Below, in pieces: positions 16,850 to 25,224 of a stretch of DNA of 64,000 nt (position 1 is its first letter; every line of letters starts with the position of its first letter). The stretch lies in assembly GCF_002914525.1 (NCBI RefSeq), contig NZ_LODW01000050.1, forward strand, positions 62,001-126,000, read 5' to 3'. Both the position numbers and the translations under genes were made by a program. The notes beneath the pieces were generated by a model, which saw nothing but the letters and a program-made list of their open reading frames with translations, was not told the DNA's origin and did no database searches. This DNA is from Rhizobium hidalgonense (GTDB lineage: Bacteria; Pseudomonadota; Alphaproteobacteria; Rhizobiales; Rhizobiaceae).

Positions 16850-17841
16850 TATTTCAAGCTTTCCATATATGCGGAGACTGCACGCAATTCGTCGCTGGTG
16901 AGCGGCACCATCGGCATGTTGTTGCCGGGCTTGATCGTCTGAGGATCGGCAATCCAGGCTGCCAACGAGCCTCTGGTTCGCTCCATGAGACCGGCTCCGA
17001 TCGTGTCCCGGCTTCCCACATGAGTAAGGTCAGGACCGGTGGTACCAGCGGATGGAGTTCCACGCACTCTATGACAGGCGGCACAGGGTTTTCCCAGAAA
17101 CACAGCTTGCCCGGCGGTCGCCTCCGGCTCGGCAGGTTTGAGACTTTCCGCACTTTGATCGGCCAACCATCGCTCAAAGGAAACCGCATCGTCGGCGATG
17201 ACCGACATCGCCATGTGGCTATGCTGGATGCCGCAGAACTCCGCGCACTGTCCGCGGTAGACGCCCGGCGTCTCGGCGCGAAGGGCAAGCGTATTCGTTC
17301 TTCCTGGAACGAGATCCTGCTTGCCGGCAAGACTTGGCACCCAGAACGAGTGGACGACATCCGCGCTTTCGAGCTGAAGCAAAACCGTCCTTCCGACTGG
17401 AATATGAATCTCGTTTGCCGTCTCGAAGTCGGGTGTGCCATCCCGCATATAGGTGACGCGCCACCACCACTGTTCGCCCTTGACGGCAATCGTCATTGCC
17501 GCGTCACCGTCCCCATCGATCAGCCGGGTGGTGTAAAAGCTTGCGACGGTAAGCCCTGCAATGATTAGAGCTGTTGCTCCGACGGCGGCAGAAACGATGA
17601 CGGTCGCTCGATTGTCGGCACCCGCGTTCACCTCGGCCGCGACGCGACGTTTGCGCAACAGCGCATATGCGAGCACCACCATCACGGTGAGCCATACGAG
17701 TGCGCAAACCCATATCACCAAGAGCATCAAGTGTTTCAGGTGGATTGCTGAGGCGCCGTGCACGTCGAGCGCCGACTGGGTGCCGTTGCATCCGGACAGG
17801 CAAACCGCAAACAACCCCATTAAAATGAGCCTTGCGATCAC
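16849..17841 (-). CDS. ctaC: Caa3-type oxidase subunit II with fused cytochrome c
   Basis: 330 residues. Lipoprotein-type start (LSGC near residue 18), two transmembrane helices (about 35-60 and 80-105), CuA domain with ligands in SFWVPS, CAEFCGIQHSHM, and a C-terminal cytochrome c domain with CAACH near residue 250. The fusion defines the enzyme as caa3-like: electrons enter from soluble or membrane cytochrome c through CuA. The stop shares one base with the subunit I start. The layout recalls the alternative CoxMNOP oxidase of Bradyrhizobium; that comparison is from memory. Confidence 0.93.
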   Translation of the reverse strand: MIARLILMGLFAVCLSGCNGTQSALDVHGASAIHLKHLMLLVIWVCALVWLTVMVVLAYALLRKRRVAAEVNAGADNRATVIVSAAVGATALIIAGLTVASFYTTRLIDGDGDAAMTIAVKGEQWWWRVTYMRDGTPDFETANEIHIPVGRTVLLQLESADVVHSFWVPSLAGKQDLVPGRTNTLALRAETPGVYRGQCAEFCGIQHSHMAMSVIADDAVSFERWLADQSAESLKPAEPEATAGQAVFLGKPCAACHRVRGTPSAGTTGPDLTHVGSRDTIGAGLMERTRGSLAAWIADPQTIKPGNNMPMVPLTSDELRAVSAYMESLK

Positions 17842-18611
17842 GGGTTCGGTCCCTGCTCAGGATCAACACCAACCGGTCCTTCGTCGAAAATGATTGCCGC
17901 CGGCGCGCGGTTTTCGGAAGGGCGCGTGTGTTTTGCATCATTGCGGCTCGGCGCTGATACCTTGGCCCTGTAAGCACCGATCGTTTGCACGTAGCCTGCG
18001 AGCTGCCAGATCTGTTCTATGGTCATGCGGTTTTGAAATGCCGGCATGCCATGCGGTCTTCCATCCCGAATGGAAGCAACGATTGAAACCATCTCGGGTC
18101 CATAGAGCCACCATCCATCGAGAAAAGAAGGACCGGCCGCGCCGCGCCCGTCACCGTGACAGGATGAGCAGCCGAACCAGGTGTAGAGACGTTTGCCTTG
18201 GCTCAGATTGTATGAGTCGTTTTCATAAGGTTGACCCAGAGCGAAATCGATCTCCGGCGGCGCTCCGCCGATGCCATTGGGCATCAGTCGGATTTGATCG
18301 AGTTCCGCGGTGATTGCCGGATCGACCCTGAATTTTCGCGGTTGGTCGATCCAGCCAAGCAGCGCCAATACCATGACCCCTCCCACTAGCAGAGAGCCCC
18401 AAGCCAGGACCCTGTATTTGTACGGTGCCTCCTTTGATTCTTGAGCAAGGGACTTGTGGGCGGAAGTCGGCGCCAGCCGGCCGGCCGATCCAGATGACGT
18501 CGCCTTCCAGACGAACAAAGCCGTCAATGTCAGGCAGGCTGTCCATGCAGCCAGCCTCTTGAAACGATCCGATGCTCCTGCAGAACCATCGAACAACATT
18601 GTCAATCCCAT
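17838..18611 (-). CDS. Membrane-bound cytochrome c of the oxidase operon
   Basis: 257 residues: two hydrophobic helices (about 20-37 and 68-88), then a single c-type haem site CSSCH near residue 148 with Met candidates in HGMPAFQNRM. The tail after 215 is charged. It lies between the YdeP-like oxidoreductase and subunit II and overlaps the latter by 4 bases, so it is placed to carry electrons from the oxidoreductase to the oxidase. Confidence 0.85.
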   Translation of the reverse strand: MGLTMLFDGSAGASDRFKRLAAWTACLTLTALFVWKATSSGSAGRLAPTSAHKSLAQESKEAPYKYRVLAWGSLLVGGVMVLALLGWIDQPRKFRVDPAITAELDQIRLMPNGIGGAPPEIDFALGQPYENDSYNLSQGKRLYTWFGCSSCHGDGRGAAGPSFLDGWWLYGPEMVSIVASIRDGRPHGMPAFQNRMTIEQIWQLAGYVQTIGAYRAKVSAPSRNDAKHTRPSENRAPAAIIFDEGPVGVDPEQGPNP

Positions 18612-18617
18612 CAGCGG

Positions 18618-21017
18618 TCAGTCGCAAGGTTTTTCGGCCGATCGTGTCACCACAACCGGCAATAGTTTGTATGAAGGCGTCTTGGACTTGGCGTCATGGT
18701 GATCCAGTGGAAATAGCGGGTTCGTTTCGGGATAGTACGCCGCACAGGAGCCCCTGGGAATATCGTATTCCACGACCCGCAGCGCGGTGACTTTTCGAAC
18801 GGTCGCTTCATCAACAGCCGTCGTCAGATCGACCGACGTTCCGTTTTCGAGGTTAAGAGCCGCGATATCGCCGGCGTTCATGAACACCACCTTTCGCGTA
18901 CCCTCGACGCCGCGAAATCGGTCACCGTAGCCGTAGATCGTCGTATTGAACTGATCGTTCGAGCGCAGCGTCGCGAGATGAAGGACATCGGACCTGGCCG
19001 CAGTGGGAAGCTCTGGAAACAGCCTTTCTGGCGTGATGAAATTGGCCTTGCCATTCGAAGTGGCCCATTTCCGCTCGCGTGCCGGCAGCGGCCGGGGAAA
19101 TCCCCCGGGCTGAAACATCCGTTTGTTGAAGTCCTTGAACGTTTCCGGATAGGTGGCCTCGATAGCCTCTCGGATCCTGTCATAATTGCCGACCCACTCG
19201 TCCCATGGCACCTTGCCCTCAACTAAGGTGGCCTTAGCAATGCCAGCCACGATTGCCGGCTCGGAGAGCAATTCGTCGCTGGCCGGCTTGACCTTGCCCC
19301 TGGAGCCGTGGAAGTGGGCGATCGAACTTTCCATCGAAACCGCCTGCGGCCCAGTCGCCTGTTGATCGATCTCGATCCGCCCGAGGCACGGCAATAGATA
19401 TGCGATCTCGCCATGGATAACGTGGCTGCGATTGAGTTTGGTGGCGATGTGGACGGTCAAGCGTAGCTTTCGCCATGCGACCTCCATTGCACCGGTTTCC
19501 GGCACGGCTTTGAGAAAATTCCCGCCGAGGCTGACAAACGCACGTGCTTCTCCGTTCATGATCGCCTTGCACGTCTCGACCGTGGAACGCCCCGTCCAGC
19601 GCGGCGGTTCAAAACCGTAAAGTTCGGACAACTTGTCGAGCGGTGCCAGACCCGGTTTCTCTGTGATCCCCACTGTTCGCTGCCCCTGCACGTTCGAGTG
19701 TCCTCTAACGGCGCAAATGTTTGCGCCCGGCTTTCCGATGTTACCGCGAAGCAGGGCAAGGTTGACCACCATATGCACAGTCTGCACGCCCATCAAATGT
19801 TGGGTCAGACCCATCCCATAAACCATCAGGACGGCATTCGAATTGGCATAGATTTCCGCTGCTTGCACCATCTGCTCACGCGTCAGGCCAGAAATCCGTT
19901 CAAGCTCCGGCCACGCGTGCTGGCGCGCCGCGGCGGCGAAGGTCTCAAAGCCTGCCGTATGGTCTTTGATGAAGTCGTGATCGAGCACATGCTTCTTGTC
20001 GGCCGATGCCATGGATGCCGCAAAGGCGACCATCGCAGCGTTCGAAGGGTCGGCGGGGCGGCCGTCGTTTCCGGCAACCCTTGAATGGCCAGTCGCCTTC
20101 AAAGCGTCATCCGCCTCGATCAGCGCCTTGCAAATTCCGAATAAAGCCGCGATGTCGCCGCCGTTTCGAACCTGATAGTACTGAGACGAGATCAGGGTCT
20201 CCGATCCAGTGAGCATTTGAGACGGCTTTTGAGGATTGACAAAACGCTCAAGCCCCCGCTCGCGGAGCATATTGAAAGTGACGATCCTAACCCCACGGTC
20301 GACGGCATCTTGAAGGTCGTGAAGGAGACGCGGAGAAGACGTACCGACGTTCTGTCCGATATAGAAAATGCAGTCGGTATTCTCGAAATCCGAAAGAACT
20401 GCCGTGCCGACAGATGCTCCGATACTTTCAGGCAGTGCGACTGAGGAACTTTCGTGACACATGTTTGAACTGTCCGGCAGATTGTTGCTGCCATACATGC
20501 GCGCGAATAGCTGATACATGTAGCTGGTCTCGAGCGAAGCGCGCCCCGAAGTATAAAAATCAACTTCCTGCGGCTTGAGCGACCGAAGTTCTCTGCCAAT
20601 CTCGTCAAACGCAGCTTGCCAGGAAACCGGGACATACCTGTCGGTGGTCGGATCCCATCGCATCGGATGCGTCAACCGACCCTGCTCTTCCAAGTCGTGA
20701 TCCCGCCACTTCTCCAAATCCTTTAGGCTGTGGTTGGCAAAGAAGGGCCTATCGGCTCTCCGGCTTGTAACTTCCCAGGCAGTTGCCTTCGCGCCATTTT
20801 CGCAGAATTCAAGCGGATGCGTCTTTGCAGGCTTGGCCCAGGCGCAGCTCACGCACATGAAGCCCTCCGGCTTATTTTGCTGTGAGAGAACTCCCGCGCC
20901 AGCCAGGGCTTTATGTTCGCGCCTGAGGATTGCGGCAACCGATTTGGCCGAGCCCCAACCTCCGGCTGGTCCCGAGTAGCGCTTGATTTTTGGCGGAGAT
21001 TTCGGATTTGCAGACAT
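18618..21017 (-). CDS. FdhF/YdeP-family molybdopterin oxidoreductase
   Basis: 799 residues. N-terminal CVSCAWAKP (residues 55-58) and a downstream Cys form the altered iron-sulfur region typical of YdeP. A long molybdopterin domain follows (about 110-650), then the MopB dinucleotide-binding C-terminal domain (about 660-790: FITPERLFPELP...LRSNDQFNTTIYG). YdeP-type enzymes have unknown substrates and are linked to acid resistance in E. coli. First gene of the operon with cytochromes and the caa3 oxidase. A good EcfG-type promoter precedes it. Confidence 0.9.
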   Translation of the reverse strand: MSANPKSPPKIKRYSGPAGGWGSAKSVAAILRREHKALAGAGVLSQQNKPEGFMCVSCAWAKPAKTHPLEFCENGAKATAWEVTSRRADRPFFANHSLKDLEKWRDHDLEEQGRLTHPMRWDPTTDRYVPVSWQAAFDEIGRELRSLKPQEVDFYTSGRASLETSYMYQLFARMYGSNNLPDSSNMCHESSSVALPESIGASVGTAVLSDFENTDCIFYIGQNVGTSSPRLLHDLQDAVDRGVRIVTFNMLRERGLERFVNPQKPSQMLTGSETLISSQYYQVRNGGDIAALFGICKALIEADDALKATGHSRVAGNDGRPADPSNAAMVAFAASMASADKKHVLDHDFIKDHTAGFETFAAAARQHAWPELERISGLTREQMVQAAEIYANSNAVLMVYGMGLTQHLMGVQTVHMVVNLALLRGNIGKPGANICAVRGHSNVQGQRTVGITEKPGLAPLDKLSELYGFEPPRWTGRSTVETCKAIMNGEARAFVSLGGNFLKAVPETGAMEVAWRKLRLTVHIATKLNRSHVIHGEIAYLLPCLGRIEIDQQATGPQAVSMESSIAHFHGSRGKVKPASDELLSEPAIVAGIAKATLVEGKVPWDEWVGNYDRIREAIEATYPETFKDFNKRMFQPGGFPRPLPARERKWATSNGKANFITPERLFPELPTAARSDVLHLATLRSNDQFNTTIYGYGDRFRGVEGTRKVVFMNAGDIAALNLENGTSVDLTTAVDEATVRKVTALRVVEYDIPRGSCAAYYPETNPLFPLDHHDAKSKTPSYKLLPVVVTRSAEKPCD

Positions 21018-21039
21018 TTCTAGACCCTCCGCTTCCTTG

Positions 21040-21064
21040 AACCTGAGACGTTGGCTTTTGTTCC
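21040..21064 (-). promoter_or_regulatory. EcfG-type promoter of the YdeP-caa3 operon
   Basis: On the minus strand GGAAC (complement of 21060-21064), 16 bases, GGTT (complement of 21040-21043), 23 bases before the ATG. Confidence 0.65.
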
Positions 21065-21353
21065 AAGCCGTTTCAAAGAGACATCCATTGATCTTCCGAC
21101 CCGGAGCTTCGCCTGGGATGCACCGAACGGCATCGATGAAGGAGGTTCTTGCAACTTATGGCGTGGCTCGGGAATATTCGGCGCGCCGGTAGCAACCCCT
21201 CGCTACCGAGCCGGTATGGAAGCCGCTTATTCCGGTGACGAGGCCGACGTAAAACATCGTGAAGTTTTTGGATAACAGGCTTGTCGGGCGTGCGGGCAGC
21301 CTGCGACCCCGCGACTTAACGCAGTCACTCGCCTGCGCAAGGCACATCAGGCG

Positions 21354-21379
21354 AAAGGCCGCCGACGAGGGCGGCCTTT
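21354..21379 (-). terminator. Terminator after the DUF892 gene
   Basis: AAAGGCCGCC pairs with GGCGGCCTTT, a 10-bp stem with a 6-base loop, 17 bases past the DUF892 stop. The stem ends in T residues on the minus strand. The rest of 21065-21395 holds no gene. Confidence 0.7.
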
Positions 21380-21395
21380 CATCATAAACCGTCGA

Positions 21396-21902
21396 CTAGG
21401 CGGCCCTTTTTCCCTTTGGGTTTGCGGACGCCTGCGCAAGCTGGGTCAGTTTCTTGTCGGTGGCTACTTCTTCGGCGAGGTTTGCCTGGAGCAGCGGAAC
21501 GGCATCCTTGAGACTGAGCTGGTTTGCCCAAGCGATGAGAGTGCCGTAACGGGCAATCTCGTAGTGTTCGACGGCTTGGGCCGAAGAGATGAGACCGGCA
21601 TCCAGTGCGGGCGAGCCCTTGAATTCTTCCGTAATCTCTTCACCTTCGGCGATGATGCCTTGAATTGCTTCGCAGGTCTTGCCTCGTGCGGGCTTGCCGA
21701 GAATCTCGAATACCTGCTCCAGGCGTTCGATCTGCCCCTGAGTTTCGTCGCGATGCTGCAGGAATCCCGCCTTACCTTCTTCCGATTGGGCGGCACGAGC
21801 CAATTTTGGCAGCGCCTTCAGGATCTGTTTTTCGGCAAAATAGATATCCTTGAGCGTGTCAAGGAAAAGGTCATCTAGTGTCTTGGTCGTGGTAGTTGCC
21901 AT
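21396..21902 (-). CDS. DUF892 ferritin-like protein (YciE/YciF type)
   Basis: 168 residues, four-helix ferritin-like fold: LFLDTLKDIYFAEKQILKALPKLARAA, later AVEHYEIARYGTLIAWA. Glu/His residues of the DUF892 di-metal site are present. Family members are induced by osmotic or general stress; function unsettled. AGGAGGAT lies before the ATG, and an EcfG-type promoter about 180 bases upstream. A paralogue lies at 55495-56007. Confidence 0.92.
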   Translation of the reverse strand: MATTTTKTLDDLFLDTLKDIYFAEKQILKALPKLARAAQSEEGKAGFLQHRDETQGQIERLEQVFEILGKPARGKTCEAIQGIIAEGEEITEEFKGSPALDAGLISSAQAVEHYEIARYGTLIAWANQLSLKDAVPLLQANLAEEVATDKKLTQLAQASANPKGKRAA

Positions 21903-22082
21903 GGATAATCCTCCTTATGGGCTTGCGTGGACGCAAACATCGCGTGGTTTTGGCTGTCCCCTCACGAAGGTGCCGGCGCTCCGTCTGTCTCCGGAGCGCC
22001 GTCTCATTCCGGCCAAGGAACAGAGGCCGATCAGCGTTACTGCCTCAGTCCGAGCGAGGCCCGGGCTGATCCGCAGGGGGGT

Positions 22083-22107
22083 AACCACGTGCGACGATAG
22101 TTGTTCC
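22083..22107 (-). promoter_or_regulatory. EcfG-type promoter of the DUF892 gene
   Basis: Minus strand: GGAAC (complement of 22103-22107), 16 bases, GGTT (complement of 22083-22086). The leader would be about 175 bases. Nothing else was seen in 21903-22347. Confidence 0.55.
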
Positions 22108-22347
22108 CGTGGACTTTGCTTTCGGCGTCAGGAAGGGGAAAAACCATTCCCCAAGGCGGCGGTGTTTTATCAAGCCGCCGTTCCATGATGGGCGACACTA
22201 CCTTAGTCACTGCCCATGATAACCTATGGTGACGTGCCCCTCGCCGCTGCCTGTTCCTCAAAGGTGTCTTTAACGAGGCCAGTCCGCCGACATCAAAACG
22301 GGCTCGCGAGCGCGGCGGGTGCTACCGCGGCGCACGTTTGAAATGCC

Positions 22348-22608
22348 TCAGGCAATGATCCCGGCCGCGACGGCCGCATTTACGAATCGGCTCCGTGCCG
22401 CCTCGACGCTGCCGTGCCGCGCAAGCGCGTGCAGGCATTTCACCTGTGCTTCCGCGTAGAACTCGGTGCCGGATGCCGGCCAGCGGTTCGCCAACGCTTG
22501 AAGAGCTGCATCTGGCCCGTCGATCCGCTCACGAACACACGTACCGGTCCTTATGAATACCGGTGCCTGCCATATCACGCGAAAGTCGACGTCGATGACT
22601 TTGTCCAT
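22348..22608 (-). CDS. DUF982 protein
   Basis: 86 residues with the DUF982 pattern (DAALQALANRWPASGTEFYAEAQVKCLHALARHGSVEAARSRFVNAAVAAGI). GGAG lies seven bases before ATG. It starts 22 bases after the small membrane gene at 22631-22834 and is probably in its operon, so under the same stress promoter. Unknown function. Confidence 0.85.
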   Translation of the reverse strand: MDKVIDVDFRVIWQAPVFIRTGTCVRERIDGPDAALQALANRWPASGTEFYAEAQVKCLHALARHGSVEAARSRFVNAAVAAGIIA

Positions 22609-22630
22609 GCCGGTTCTCCGTTCTTTTGTG

Positions 22631-22834
22631 TCACGAAAGCACTATGCTGGCGGCCATGATGACCGCTAAGACGGCGCCTGCGCCGGCCAGCGCGAGCGAA
22701 AAAAACTCGCTTCCGCGGCTCGCTCCATCGCTCCGGGTCTCCTGGCGGGTTCCAAGCACGGCGATTAGACCAGCTAGCATCCATGATGCGAGAGCTAGTG
22801 TGCCGAGGAGAATCGCCCAGTGCGATCCGTCCAT
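22631..22834 (-). CDS. Small two-helix membrane protein
   Basis: 67 residues, MDGSHWAILLGTLALASWMLAG... then a second helix at 45-65. ATG 22834 is chosen for GGAGG just upstream. Clearly related to the protein at 47785-47985 (shared WAxxLGxLALxSWMxxGLxAVL). Unknown function; preceded by an EcfG-type promoter, so likely stress-induced. Confidence 0.75.
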   Translation of the reverse strand: MDGSHWAILLGTLALASWMLAGLIAVLGTRQETRSDGASRGSEFFSLALAGAGAVLAVIMAASIVLS

Positions 22835-22859
22835 CAAAACCTCCGTTATTCTGCAGGCC

Positions 22860-22884
22860 AACCGTGCTCTCCATCGGAAGTTCC
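22860..22884 (-). promoter_or_regulatory. EcfG-type promoter, minus strand
   Basis: GGAAC (complement of 22880-22884), 16 bases, GGTT (complement of 22860-22863), 26 bases before ATG 22834. It faces away from the copy at 22929. Confidence 0.65.
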
Positions 22885-22928
22885 CTTCCGCGGGGGACGG
22901 TACGGTCGGAGACAATCCACCGGCGATA

Positions 22929-22953
22929 GGAACTCGACATTCCTCGGGCGGTT
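22929..22953 (+). promoter_or_regulatory. EcfG-type promoter, plus strand
   Basis: GGAAC (22929-22933), 16 bases, GGTT (22950-22953), 25 bases before ATG 22978. With the minus-strand copy it makes a divergent pair. Confidence 0.65.
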
Positions 22954-22977
22954 AGCGCCTCACCAGGGAGTGAAAAC

Positions 22978-23118
22978 ATGAATGGTGCGATTTCGGCATT
23001 AGCGCTGCTATCGGCGGCATTGGTCTTCATTCACCCGACCCGCTGGGCAGCGGCCGGTGCGCTCGTTTTGAACGCAGCGGCGTCAGCGCACGGTTGGTGG
23101 GCATTCGTGTTCTGTTGA
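22978..23118 (+). CDS. 46-residue membrane protein
   Basis: MNGAISALALLSAALVFIHP then TRWAAAGALVLNAAASAHGWW: two short hydrophobic segments. AGGGAG lies about ten bases before the ATG and an EcfG-type promoter before that. Such short frames are easily missed; promoter, ribosome site and composition together support it. Unknown function. Confidence 0.6.
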   Translation: MNGAISALALLSAALVFIHPTRWAAAGALVLNAAASAHGWWAFVFC

Positions 23119-23436
23119 CGCCGAGCCCGAGCGGCGCGGACTGGCGCGTACGAACTCAGCAGATGCCTGCTGCAGCATTTCCGCAGCCCACGTTGGCGAA
23201 GCAGAACGTCCGGTCGGCGATCTCCATCAGCTGAGATCGGCTGGAGGAGTCGTCGTTCCGGGAAGAAACGAGCTCTCTTCCGTCAGTTTCGGACTCGCAA
23301 GGCGCGCCCAAGAAGCCTGTCTAGGTGGTCGAATGCAGGATTGGGAAGAAGGCCATCGGCTGTTACTGCTGTAGAGAGGCCATCTGCTGTTTCAGCTTTT
23401 GCTGCATCTGACGTCCCACCTGTCTTGTGTCCGGCA
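23119..23436. other. Gene-free stretch
   Basis: No believable gene on either strand. The minus-strand frame at 23363-23842 is antisense to the ClpP-like gene and is discounted. Confidence 0.5.
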
Positions 23437-23461
23437 GGAACCCTTCGGGCGTAGCGTGGTT
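23437..23461 (+). promoter_or_regulatory. EcfG-type promoter of the ClpP-like gene
   Basis: GGAAC (23437-23441), 16 bases, GGTT (23458-23461), 34 bases before ATG 23495. Confidence 0.65.
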
Positions 23462-23494
23462 GGAGGCATTTGGCAAATCTGGAAGGATTGCGTG

Positions 23495-24082
23495 ATGACG
23501 GATGCGGAAGACGCGCAGAAGGACGATCCTAATCGCCTCCTCTTTGAGCCGAATGTCTTGATAAACGGGCCCATCGAAGAGAAGACGATCACCAGTTTTC
23601 TGGACCAGGTTGCCGCGGTCCGCTCGGGTGATCAGGACTTGGTCCTCGAACTGACCACCGTTGGAGGCGATGCCGATGCCGCTCGCAGGATCGCGCTTGA
23701 GGTCAAGCTGTTCTCGCGGCATTCCGAAAGGCCAGCCTACTGCGTGGGGAAATCTTACGTCTATTCCGCAGGCGTCACGATCCTGGCCGCTTTCGACACA
23801 CCCAACCGATACCTGACGGCGGACACCTTTCTCCTGATCCACGAAAGGAGAATAAGCGGGAGCTTTGAACTGTCAGGTCCGGTGACGGCATGCATCCAAA
23901 TGGTCCAGGAAAAGCTCGCCATGCTGGAAACAGCTCAGCGGCTTGAAAAGGAGGGTTTTGAGGAACTGTTGAGGGGATGCAAAATGTCCTATGATGAACT
24001 CTTCCAACGCGCCCGCACGAATTGCTACATGAGCGCGCAAGAAGCTCTGAGCTACGGCCTCATTGGCAGTATACTCTTATGA
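23495..24082 (+). CDS. Orphan ClpP-like serine peptidase with altered triad
   Basis: 195 residues with a ClpP/crotonase fold (LTTVGGDADAARRIALEVKLF, YVYSAGVTILAAF, TFLLIHERR, MSAQEALSYGLIG). By alignment with ClpP the nucleophile is Ser91 and the base His116, but the catalytic Asp before xFMSA is Asn176. ATG 23495 is chosen from GGAAGGA upstream and the promoter position; a longer frame from 23399 would include promoter DNA. No ClpX/ClpA partner is nearby. Peptidase activity is uncertain. Confidence 0.8.
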   Translation: MTDAEDAQKDDPNRLLFEPNVLINGPIEEKTITSFLDQVAAVRSGDQDLVLELTTVGGDADAARRIALEVKLFSRHSERPAYCVGKSYVYSAGVTILAAFDTPNRYLTADTFLLIHERRISGSFELSGPVTACIQMVQEKLAMLETAQRLEKEGFEELLRGCKMSYDELFQRARTNCYMSAQEALSYGLIGSILL

Positions 24083-24146
24083 CCAAGGAACCCTCAGGCG
24101 CGCAGGCACCGCTTGGCCGGCGCGCCGACCATCGCCAAATGGGCAA

Positions 24147-24407
24147 CTACTTGTTTTCAGAGGCAAAGTTGCCTGGTTTGAAGCTTCCAGGCTCGCGATC
24201 CCGCTCAGTGATTACCGTCGAGCTCGTTCCTCCACCGTCTGGAATAGTGGTTGCGCTGTGATGAGCAGAAGACGACGTCTGTGGAACCTCGCCATCTCCT
24301 TTTTGTTCGCGCTCGGCTTGCAGCCAATGTCGCTCGTGCTCGCCTTCCGGCTTGCCTTCGGCTTCCCATATCTCCTGCGCGCGGCGCCTGATCCGTTCAG
24401 TATCCAT
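24147..24407 (-). CDS. DUF2934 protein
   Basis: 86 residues. The N-terminus MDTERIRRRAQEIWEAEGKPEGEHERHWLQAE is the DUF2934 signature; the rest is polar and probably disordered. ATG 24407 follows GGAGGAGGA by five bases. Small, soluble, unknown function, common in rhizobia; likely stress-induced given the promoter upstream. Confidence 0.85.
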   Translation of the reverse strand: MDTERIRRRAQEIWEAEGKPEGEHERHWLQAEREQKGDGEVPQTSSSAHHSATTIPDGGGTSSTVITERDREPGSFKPGNFASENK

Positions 24408-24436
24408 GGCATCCTCCTCCAGTGACAACGCGCTCG

Positions 24437-24461
24437 AACTTGATCGAGTGCGACTTGTTCC
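24437..24461 (-). promoter_or_regulatory. EcfG-type promoter of the DUF2934 gene
   Basis: Minus strand GGAAC (complement of 24457-24461), 16 bases, AGTT (complement of 24437-24440), 30 bases before the ATG. Confidence 0.6.
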
Positions 24462-24557
24462 AAAATAAGGAGTATTCTTTTCTTAGTTGCTGCGCGACAG
24501 CGCCACCGTTCCCAAACAACGAGCGCATGATCATCGCCGAAAGACCAGGAGGTCGAC

Positions 24558-24791
24558 ATGGACCGAGGAATGGTGGAGAGACATTTGCAGCAGGCGCGAG
24601 AGCATGTCCTTTTGGGTGGTCAGCACATCGCCCGGCAGCGCGAAATTGTGGCTGAGCTAACCGACCGAGGCGTGGACCCGACGCAAGCGATAAGGCTTCT
24701 CGTGAATTTCGAAGAGACTCAGGTCATGCATCTAGCCCATTTTGACAGGCTGAAGGCAGAGTTGCTCGCGCTGCCCAGGGGAGCATTCTAA
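24558..24791 (+). CDS. Small helical hypothetical protein
   Basis: 77 residues, two or three helices, ends FEETQVMHLAHFDRLKAELLALP. AGGAGG precedes the ATG. It resembles the peptide at 8580-8807, so both seem to belong to one rhizobial family of unknown function. It stands alone between the DUF2934 gene and a response regulator. Confidence 0.7.
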   Translation: MDRGMVERHLQQAREHVLLGGQHIARQREIVAELTDRGVDPTQAIRLLVNFEETQVMHLAHFDRLKAELLALPRGAF

Positions 24792-24840
24792 CAAAGGCAG
24801 TTCCGCGCGCCGCAGGGCCTCGATTCGCTTCTACACAAGG

Positions 24841-25224
24841 CTATGGGCGTGGTGAGATTGTAATGGCGCTTCGTAGAGTTTCCATCAGCCGCGGCATATC
24901 GAGCGGTTTGGCGCAGCAGCGCATCGACACGAACCTGGCCGGTAACACAGAGGCGTCATAGCCGGTCGTAAAGACGAAAGGAACTTGACGTTCCAGAAGC
25001 GCATCGGCAACCGGGAAAACCTGCTTGCCCTGCAGGTTGACGTCCAAGACCGCGGCGTCGAGGCCATCAGGCACCGCCAGCAGTTCCATCGCCCGCTCCA
25101 GGGACTGCGCCGGCCCGATCACGACGGCCCCTGCCTCAGCCAATTCCTGGCAGAGGTCTTCCGCCAGCATGAACTCGTCCTCTACCACGAGCACGCGCCA
25201 TCCGCGCAGTATCCCTTCAGCCAT
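24841..25224 (-). CDS. Receiver-only response regulator
   Basis: 127 residues: single receiver domain with acidic pair Glu15/Asp16 (VVEDE), phospho-acceptor Asp61 (AAVLDVNL), Thr87 and Lys106 (AKP). No output domain. ATG 25224 overlaps the end of the big HWE kinase gene by eight bases, so the kinase is its likely partner. Receiver-only proteins paired with HWE kinases often work in phosphorelays, including the PhyR general stress pathway. Confidence 0.88.
   Translation of the reverse strand: MAEGILRGWRVLVVEDEFMLAEDLCQELAEAGAVVIGPAQSLERAMELLAVPDGLDAAVLDVNLQGKQVFPVADALLERQVPFVFTTGYDASVLPARFVSMRCCAKPLDMPRLMETLRSAITISPRP

Noticed and set aside
22028..22052. GGAAC with CGTT 13 bases later
   Set aside because: Spacing is too short for an EcfG-type promoter and no gene follows on that strand.
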